10,075 nucleotides of DNA from CAVPGH01 sp046726955. GTDB taxonomy: Bacteria > Acidobacteriota > Vicinamibacteria > Fen-336. Positions 4,782 to 10,075 of this stretch are shown piece by piece (within the stretch, counting starts at the first letter, position 1; each line of letters begins with the position of its first letter). The notes beneath the pieces were generated by a model. The model was not told where the DNA came from. It did no database searches and saw only the letters and a program-made list of their open reading frames with translations. Location: contig JBKPBQ010000193.1 in the NCBI GenBank assembly GCA_046726955.1, positions 1 to 10,075 on the forward strand, written 5' to 3'. Made by a program: the position numbers and the translations under genes.

Positions 4782-7670
4782 ATGAGCGAAGCCGGCGAGA
4801 TCCTTCAGTCCTACCTGGGCCTCCTCGCACGCCTGACGGGAGCGGCCTCCGTCTCGCTCTACGTCCCGCCGGCCGTCAGCGGCGGGCGCGACGTCCTCGT
4901 GCACGACGGCATCCTCAGCCCGCTCGCCGAGCTCGAGGACGCCGAGGCGGCGGCCGAGCTGCATCGCCGGTTCGCCGGCGATGCCTCGACGGGCAACGGC
5001 TGCCTGGTGCGCAGCGACGACGAGGGCCTGCTCTACCGCATCCCGCTTCGCTGGGCGACGTCGCGAGGCGAGGACGAAGCGGCGAGCCCGGAGCGGCGCA
5101 AGCGCGACGGCGAGCGGGGGGAGCGAGCGGCCTGGGTGGGCCTGCGCTTCGCGCCCGACGGCGGCGAAGGAGGCCGCGATCGGCCCTGGCTCACCGCCGC
5201 CACCGCCGCGGTGCGCGACGAGAGCTGGTGGAAGGGGTTCTTCGCGCTCGCCGCCGCCTTCGCGGACCACGCCCGCAGCGTCTCCCGGCTCGTCTTCGAC
5301 GAGGTCACCGAGCTGCCGGAGCGCTCGAACTTCCAGGCCGCGCTCGAAACCGCGCTCGCGCACGTCCGCGAGCGCTCGCGCCCGGCCGTGCTCCTCCTCC
5401 TCGGGCCGGACGACTTCGGCTGGGTCAACGACCGGCTCGATCGTCGGGCGGGAGACCAGGTCCTGCGCGAGGTCGCGACGGTGCTGCGGGGCGGGCTGCG
5501 CACGCACGACCACATCGCGCGCTACGGCGGGGCCATCTTCTCCGTCATCCTCCTCGACACGACCGTGGAGGAAGGCCGGAGGGTGGCGGAGAACGTGCTG
5601 CGTCGGCTGAGCGATCACCGGTACCACGCCGGGATCCTGCACCTCGAGTTCAGCGCGGGACTCGCGGCCGCCGAGGCGGGCGAGACGGTCGACGTGCAGG
5701 AGCTGATCCGGCGCGCCGACCAGGCGCTGAGCGCGGCCAAGCGCTCGAGCTCCGGCGCGGTGCGGGTCTGGGAGAAGGGGACGGAGGTCGAGCACGTGCG
5801 CAGCCTGGATCGGCTGCAGGGGATCTTCACGGGGGACAAGTCCAAGGACTATCGCAACATGAAGCTCCTCATGGACTCCGTGGCGGTCGTGGCGTCCTCC
5901 ACGGATCCCGCCGAGCTGGCCCGGCAGTTCGCCGAGCGGCTGCTGGAGGCGCTGCACGCGCGGCGGGTGGGTGTCGTCGAGCGCTCGACGAGCGGTGCTC
6001 TCGAGCTGCTCGGAGGCCTGGAGCGCGGAGAGGACGGCGTGCAGGCATTCCGCCTCGGCCCGCGGGACGTGGAGCTCGTGGAGCGGGCGTGCCGCGAAGG
6101 CAACTTCGTGGCCGAAGCCGGCAAGACTCCGGGGGAGCTCTCGCTCTTCGCTCTACCCCTCGTCCTCCAGGAGCGCCGCCTCGGGGGCATCGTGCTCGAG
6201 GGCGAGCCCGCCGTCGTCTCCTTCGAAGGCTCGGACCGGAGGTTCCTCGACGCCCTCGCCTCCGAGATGGCGGTCGCCCTCGACCGGGTGCGGCTCATCG
6301 GGCGCGATCGCGAGCGCCAGCGGAAGGAGAGAGAGCAGCTGGAAGAGGAGGTCACCGACCTGCGGCGCGTCGTCCACGGCTCGCGGCTCGCCTATCGCTC
6401 GGTGGCCATGGAGGCGCTGCTGCACATCGCCCGCAAGGTGGCGCGCACGGACGCCACCGTCCTCATCACGGGAGAGAGCGGCACGGGCAAGGAGATGCTC
6501 GCCCACACCGTCCACGAGCTGAGCGACCGCCACGACAAGCCAGTGGTGGTGGTGGACTGCGGGGCCATCTCGCCGACGCTCATCGAGAGCGAGCTCTTCG
6601 GGCACGAGAAGGGTGCCTTCACGGGAGCGCACGCTCGCAAGCCGGGCCGCCTCGCCCAGGCCGACGGCTCCACCGTCTTCCTGGACGAGATCGGCGACCT
6701 GCCGCTCGACCTCCAGAGCAAGCTCCTGCGCTTCGTGCAGGAAAAGCAGCTGACGCCGGTGGGAGGTGTCGTCGCGCGGCGCGTCGACGTGCGGATCATC
6801 GCCGCCACCAACGCCGATCTCCGCGCGAAGGTGGCCGCGGGCCGCTTCCGCGAAGACCTCTACCACCGCCTGAACGTGGTTCGGCTGCACGTGCCGCCCC
6901 TCCGCGAGCGCAAGCCGGACATCGTCCACCTCGCGAACATCTTCCTGCAGCAGTTCGCCGCCCTCTATCGCCGCCCCGCCCACCACTTCACCGCTCGGGC
7001 GGAGGAGGCGCTGGAAAGACATCCCTGGGTCGGCAACGTGCGGGAGCTGCAGAACCTCGTCCTCACCTCGGTGCTCTTCTGCGACGCCGCCGAAGTGGAC
7101 GTGGACAACCTTCAAGGATTCCAGGCCCCGACCGCGCCCGTGCTCCCGGTTCTGGCCGCGCCGCCGTCGCGGGCGGAGGCCGAGCGCGCGGCTCCTTCGA
7201 AGGCGGCGCTGCGGTTGCGCGAGGCGCTCGCCGCGGAGATCGCGGCCTCGCTCGCGGAGCACGGATCGCCCGTGCCCCTCGGGAAGTGGCTCGACACGGA
7301 CCTCGTCCTGACGGCCCACCGCCTCTCGGGAGGGATCTCGCGGCGCGGCGCGGACCTGCTGGGCCTGCCCGAGACGACGTTCCGGCGGAAGCTGCGGCGC
7401 GCCACGCGCCAGCAGGCGGCCGGGCTCGCCGTTCGCTCCGACCGCTGGCCGGCGGTCTCGAGCGCGCTCGAAGACGTGATCCAGGCGCGACGCGGCCAGG
7501 GCGACACGTGCGAGTGGGTGCAAGCCTGCCTGCTCGCCGAGATCGAATCGGCGGCGCCGGGTGACGCGCGCACCGCTTCCGCGCTGCTCGGCGTCACCGA
7601 GCCCACGCTGATGCGCCGCAAGGCGGAGCGCCCCCGCCACTTCCACGAAAACGGCGCGCCAGAATTCTGA
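4782..7670 (+). CDS. Sigma-54-dependent activator with degenerate GGDEF, GAF-like, AAA+ and two Fis-like HTH segments
   Basis: This 962-residue bacterial enhancer-binding protein should remodel sigma-54 RNA polymerase by ATP hydrolysis. Order: a divergent, possibly GAF-like N-terminus (1-165); a GGDEF-fold domain (about 171-330) with PDDFGWVND and GDQVL but GGAIF (249-253) where GGDEF is expected, so cyclase activity is doubtful; a GAF-like domain (about 360-500); a charged coiled coil (about 500-535); and the AAA+ domain. The AAA+ has Walker A GESGTGKE (564-571), GAFTGA (611-616), Walker B TVFLDEIGD (D635, E636), and FREDLYHRL followed by LRER. The C-terminus has an HTH-like segment at 854-874 (RRGADLLGLPETTFRRKLRR) and a second at 929-950 (ARTASALLGVTEPTLMRRKA). 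There is no N-terminal receiver, so signals probably come from ligands or partners. ATG 4782 is chosen because the homologous sequence begins there and frames further upstream overlap the phosphatase gene. Its likely targets are the neighbouring sigma-54 promoters. Confidence 0.95.
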   Translation: MSEAGEILQSYLGLLARLTGAASVSLYVPPAVSGGRDVLVHDGILSPLAELEDAEAAAELHRRFAGDASTGNGCLVRSDDEGLLYRIPLRWATSRGEDEAASPERRKRDGERGERAAWVGLRFAPDGGEGGRDRPWLTAATAAVRDESWWKGFFALAAAFADHARSVSRLVFDEVTELPERSNFQAALETALAHVRERSRPAVLLLLGPDDFGWVNDRLDRRAGDQVLREVATVLRGGLRTHDHIARYGGAIFSVILLDTTVEEGRRVAENVLRRLSDHRYHAGILHLEFSAGLAAAEAGETVDVQELIRRADQALSAAKRSSSGAVRVWEKGTEVEHVRSLDRLQGIFTGDKSKDYRNMKLLMDSVAVVASSTDPAELARQFAERLLEALHARRVGVVERSTSGALELLGGLERGEDGVQAFRLGPRDVELVERACREGNFVAEAGKTPGELSLFALPLVLQERRLGGIVLEGEPAVVSFEGSDRRFLDALASEMAVALDRVRLIGRDRERQRKEREQLEEEVTDLRRVVHGSRLAYRSVAMEALLHIARKVARTDATVLITGESGTGKEMLAHTVHELSDRHDKPVVVVDCGAISPTLIESELFGHEKGAFTGAHARKPGRLAQADGSTVFLDEIGDLPLDLQSKLLRFVQEKQLTPVGGVVARRVDVRIIAATNADLRAKVAAGRFREDLYHRLNVVRLHVPPLRERKPDIVHLANIFLQQFAALYRRPAHHFTARAEEALERHPWVGNVRELQNLVLTSVLFCDAAEVDVDNLQGFQAPTAPVLPVLAAPPSRAEAERAAPSKAALRLREALAAEIAASLAEHGSPVPLGKWLDTDLVLTAHRLSGGISRRGADLLGLPETTFRRKLRRATRQQAAGLAVRSDRWPAVSSALEDVIQARRGQGDTCEWVQACLLAEIESAAPGDARTASALLGVTEPTLMRRKAERPRHFHENGAPEF

Positions 7671-7699
7671 TTCGGCGGAGCGGCGCGCCGCGCCGAATC
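7669..7699. terminator. Dyad overlapping the activator stop codon (terminator or regulator site)
   Basis: GATTCGGCG (7669-7677) pairs with CGCCGAATC (7691-7699), and the 13 bases between them contain the 10-base palindrome CGGCGCGCCG (7681-7690). The left arm begins within the TGA stop of the activator. No T-run follows. Its centre is about 119 bases upstream of the predicted start of the protease transcript, so it might also be a binding site. Confidence 0.5.
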
Positions 7700-7776
7700 C
7701 CCGGCGCTCATGTCGCGCTCGCGGCAATCCGCTGATCCGAATGGGGTTCTCGAGCGAGGACGCAAACCGGGCGGCC

Positions 7777-7792
7777 TGGCACCGGCGTTGCT
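7777..7792 (+). promoter_or_regulatory. Sigma-54 (-24/-12) promoter of the S8 protease gene
   Basis: TGGCACC-GGCG-TTGCT, preceded by C, matches TGGCAC-N5-TTGCW exactly; only the final G of the extended -24 box differs. With the C at 7791 as -12, transcription would start near 7803. That is downstream of a possible ATG at 7793, so the protease must start at ATG 7817 if this promoter is the one used. The leader would be about 14 bases. Confidence 0.75.
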
Positions 7793-7816
7793 ATGTCAAG
7801 GCGGCTAGAGATCAGA

Positions 7817-9556
7817 ATGGAACACTCGACCTTGCGTCCTGCGGGGCGCGCGCTCATCCTCGGCGTCCTCTGCACACTGGCCGTCACCCCGCCGGCATCC
7901 GCCCAGCGGATCGGCCGCGAACGCCGGGCGTTCAAGCTCAGCGACGAGGCGCGCGCCCGCGGACGAGCGCGGGGCGCGGCCGACGTCGACGTGATCGTGC
8001 GGTTCCGGGAGGAGCCCGGCTCCCGCGAGCTCTCCGCGGTCGCGCGTTTCGGGGGAAGGCTCCGCGCGCGTCACCGCTCCCGGTGGACGAGCGTTCGCGT
8101 TCCGGGCAACCGGCTGGAGCGGCTCGCCGAGGATCCCTCGGTGGAGTTCGTGGCCGTCGACGCCGCCATCTCCGCGGCAGGCTTGGAGGCGTCGCGGGTC
8201 GCGGCCGGCCTGCCCGAGTCGTACCAGCCGGAGAGCGCCTTCCGGGGCGCGGGAGTCACGATCGCGCAGGTGGACACGGGAGTGGCGCTGCGGAGCGAGC
8301 TCCCCGGAGTCGTGGCCTCCGTCGATCTCGTGGGGGCTCTCGACCCGACGTTCGCGCCCGCGGGGAGCGTCGACCCCCACGGCCACGGGACGCACGTGGC
8401 CGGCATCATGGTCGGCAACGGCGGCCACTCGGAGGACGGCAACCTCCGCGGCATCGCGCCCGCGGCGAGCCTAGTGTCGATCCGCGTTCTCGACGGCCTC
8501 GGCACCGGGACGACCTCCGGCCTGCTCGCCGGCCTGCAGTGGGCGCTCGCCCACAAGGACCAGTACGGGATCCGCGTCCTCAACCTGTCGCTCGGGCACC
8601 CGGTCTACGAGCCGCCGCAGTTCGACCCGCTCGTGCAGGCGGTGGATGCGCTCTGGGACGCGGGAATCGTAGTCGTGTGCTCCGCCGGCAACGGCGGCCG
8701 GCAGGGCCACGGCACGATCAGCAGCCCCTGCAACTCGCGCAAGGTGATCACGGTGGGCGCGCTCAACGACCGCAAGTCGCTGTCCATCGAGGACGACACG
8801 GTGGCCACGTACTCGTCGCGAGGTCCGACGCGCTACGAGCTGGCGTCCAAGCCCGACCTCCTCGCACCTGGCAACAAGATCTGGTCCATCCGCGCCCCGG
8901 GCTCGACGCTCGACCAGGACATGCCCACAAACCGGAGGGCCGGCGACCCGACGCGGCCCGACGACGTGGAGTACTTCGAGCTGTCGGGCACGAGCATGGC
9001 CGCGCCGATGGTCTCGGGAGCGGCGGCGCTCCTGCTCGAGCAGGACCCCTCGCTCTCCCCGGCCACGATCAAGGCGCGGCTCATGCTATCGGCGCGCAAG
9101 GCGACGGTCGGAGATCCCTTCGCCACGGGCGCGGGCGCGCTCGACATCGTCGCCGCGCTCCACGCCACGGGCCAGGTCCAGCAGGCCCCGTCGCCGCTCG
9201 TCTTCGTCGAGATCGACGCGGGCGACCCCTCCTCCACGTCTCTGAGTCCCGAGACCGCGAGCGGACGGCTCAACTTCCAGAACACGGGCGTCCTCTGGGG
9301 GAACCCTGCGTTCTCGCTGCCGAAGGTCTGGGCCGACGCGGTGCTCTGGCTGGACGTGGACGAGAGCCTGGAGCTCCTCTCCTCGGACGGCGCGCGCCTG
9401 CCCGACCTCGACGCCAACGCGCTCCTCTGGCCCGACGCCGCCCTCTGGCCCGAGGGCACGCCGTGGCCGGACTGCACGCTGTGGTCGGAGGCCGTGCTGT
9501 GGCCGGACTCCGACTTCCCGGTCGATGCGCTCGGCACGCCCGTCGGCGATCCCTAG
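7817..9556 (+). CDS. Secreted S8 (subtilisin-like) serine protease with C-terminal Trp hexapeptide repeats
   Basis: The 579-residue product is a subtilase exported by a signal peptide (about 1-30, ALILGVLCTLAVTPPASAQ). An I9-like propeptide at about 55-115 (DVIVRF to VEFVAVD) should chaperone and inhibit the enzyme until cleaved. The catalytic domain carries Asp153 (QVDTGV), His190 (HGTHVAG), the oxyanion Asn292 (SAGNGG) and Ser393 (GTSMAAPMVSG), so it should be active. After the catalytic domain comes a tail with five hexapeptides (residues 535-564) of the form xxLWPD. Trp-rich tails of this sort occur in some S8 proteases of environmental bacteria; their role is not known to me. ATG 7817 is preferred over ATG 7793, because the signal peptide then has a normal N-region, AGAG (7807-7810) lies just upstream, and a sigma-54 site occupies 7777-7792. 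Protein turnover or nutrient release outside the cell is the likely job. Confidence 0.94.
   Translation: MEHSTLRPAGRALILGVLCTLAVTPPASAQRIGRERRAFKLSDEARARGRARGAADVDVIVRFREEPGSRELSAVARFGGRLRARHRSRWTSVRVPGNRLERLAEDPSVEFVAVDAAISAAGLEASRVAAGLPESYQPESAFRGAGVTIAQVDTGVALRSELPGVVASVDLVGALDPTFAPAGSVDPHGHGTHVAGIMVGNGGHSEDGNLRGIAPAASLVSIRVLDGLGTGTTSGLLAGLQWALAHKDQYGIRVLNLSLGHPVYEPPQFDPLVQAVDALWDAGIVVVCSAGNGGRQGHGTISSPCNSRKVITVGALNDRKSLSIEDDTVATYSSRGPTRYELASKPDLLAPGNKIWSIRAPGSTLDQDMPTNRRAGDPTRPDDVEYFELSGTSMAAPMVSGAAALLLEQDPSLSPATIKARLMLSARKATVGDPFATGAGALDIVAALHATGQVQQAPSPLVFVEIDAGDPSSTSLSPETASGRLNFQNTGVLWGNPAFSLPKVWADAVLWLDVDESLELLSSDGARLPDLDANALLWPDAALWPEGTPWPDCTLWSEAVLWPDSDFPVDALGTPVGDP
9419..9508 (+). 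repeat. Five tandem 18-bp units encoding Trp hexapeptides
   Basis: The units, at 9419, 9437, 9455, 9473 and 9491, encode ALLWPD, AALWPE, GTPWPD, CTLWSE and AVLWPD. Tryptophan is always fourth and an acidic residue always sixth, while codons have diverged, so the period is kept at the protein level. A related unit, AVLWLD, occurs about 75 bases upstream. An exposed Trp ladder could bind carbohydrate or pack as a small repeat fold; this is inference. Confidence 0.85.
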
Positions 9557-9605
9557 GCCGCGGCCGCCGCGGACGATCGGTCAGAGCCCAGCACTTCGAG
9601 GTCAA

Positions 9606-10075
9606 GTGACACTACAAGCACTGCCGGTAGCGAGCGACGCCGTCAATGACCCGGGCCGGGGGCCGGATCTTCCCGGACGGCGGGTGCTGCTCGTCGGTCT
9701 CGACTCCGCGAGCCTTCGCGAGGCCGGTCGATGGCTGGGCAGCGCGGGGCTCGAGGTGGCCGCCGTGGAGGACGCGGCCCGCGCGCTCGCCTCGCTCGAC
9801 GAGCGACTTCCGGACCTCGTTCTCGCGGACATGGCGATGGGCCTGGACGCCGTCCGCGCCGTGGGCGACGCCGTGCGACGGGAGGACCGGCGCGCCGTGC
9901 CCGTCGTGGCGGTGTGCTCGGCCCGGCGCGACGTCGGAGTGGCCGTCGTGGCCGGGATCGCCGACGTGCTCGAGCGGCCGCTCGACTGGCGGATCGTGTC
10001 GCTCCGCGTCCGCGGCCTGCTCCGCCTCGCGGAGGCGGAGTGGGAAGTCGAGCAGAGAAAAGCGGAGGCGGAGGT
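9606..10075 (+). CDS. Receiver-like signalling protein, N-terminal part (cut by window end)
   Basis: A frame open from GTG 9606 to the window end encodes 156 residues. After a loose 25-residue leader, residues 26-145 follow the response-regulator receiver pattern: RVLLVGLDSASLREAGRWL, GLEVAAVEDAARAL, DLVLADMAMG with the phospho-acceptor candidate Asp75, VPVVAVCSARRD, and ADVLERPLDW. Several conserved positions are off: the N-terminal acidic pair is reduced to GLD and the usual KP is RP, so phosphorylation may be altered. The last visible part (RLAEAEWEVEQRKAEAE) begins a charged helix, commonly a linker to an output domain such as GGDEF or a histidine kinase, which lies outside the window. 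GAGG at 9598-9601 is only 4 bases from the GTG, so a later start is possible. It lies 49 bp after the protease with no clear promoter, so it may be co-transcribed. Confidence 0.75.
   Translation, partial: MTLQALPVASDAVNDPGRGPDLPGRRVLLVGLDSASLREAGRWLGSAGLEVAAVEDAARALASLDERLPDLVLADMAMGLDAVRAVGDAVRREDRRAVPVVAVCSARRDVGVAVVAGIADVLERPLDWRIVSLRVRGLLRLAEAEWEVEQRKAEAE

Noticed and set aside
4218..5957. Long minus-strand frame with many Gly/Val repeats
   Set aside because: It is the antisense image of the Pro-rich phosphatase tail and the activator N-terminus.
5228..7564. 778-codon open frame inside the activator gene
   Set aside because: It is Arg/Ala/Gly-rich without motifs; the overlapping frame encodes Walker A, GAFTGA and Walker B.
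9480..9510. Possible sigma-54 site for the receiver gene inside the protease end (TGGTCGG with TGC downstream)
   Set aside because: The GG-to-GC spacing is off by one base and the site is mostly explained by the Trp-repeat codons.
9558..9572. CCGCGG/CCGCGG inverted repeat after the protease stop, as a terminator
   Set aside because: The stem is only 6 bp with a 3-base loop and no T-run; such repeats are frequent by chance at this GC content.
7741..9609. 622-codon open frame overlapping the protease
   Set aside because: Composition is Arg/Gly/Pro-rich; the catalytic triad is in the other frame.

Overview
The window is high-GC, densely coded bacterial DNA carrying seven protein genes; two run off its ends (HYR protein at the left, receiver protein at the right). 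No RNA genes, insertion sequences, CRISPR arrays or phage genes were seen. The gene set (HYR-repeat surface protein, large enhancer-binding protein with several sensor domains, S8 protease with a Trp-rich hexapeptide tail, lipoproteins) fits an Acidobacteriota-like or Myxococcota-like soil or sediment bacterium. That placement is inference from style; no marker gene is present.

Layout: 1-831 (+) is the 3' end of a secreted HYR-domain protein. It converges on 917-2608 (-), a YcbB-type L,D-transpeptidase lipoprotein. A 166-bp divergent intergenic region separates the transpeptidase from a rightward pair: a lipoprotein of unknown function (2775-3428) and a secreted purple-acid-phosphatase-like metallophosphoesterase with a Pro/Ser/Thr-rich tail (3433-4593). 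The pair is 4 bp apart and probably one operon. After two adjacent dyads comes a 962-residue sigma-54 activator (4782-7670) with a degenerate GGDEF domain, a GAF-like domain, an intact AAA+ domain and two Fis-like helix-turn-helix segments. Then come an S8 subtilisin-like protease (7817-9556) and, 49 bp later, a receiver-like protein cut by the window end.

The most interesting signal is in the gaps between genes. Four sites shaped like sigma-54 (-24/-12) promoters lie in the correct orientation directly upstream of the transpeptidase, the lipoprotein/phosphatase pair, the activator and the protease. Two match TGGCAC-N5-TTGCW exactly, one has intact GG/GC cores with two mismatches, and one has a perfect -24 half but GG instead of GC at -12. 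Together with the activator gene among them, this suggests a small clustered sigma-54 regulon for envelope and secreted functions: peptidoglycan cross-linking, a lipoprotein, a secreted phosphatase and a secreted protease. The predicted transcription starts also help choose among start codons. The link between this activator and these promoters is inference; rpoN itself is not in the window.
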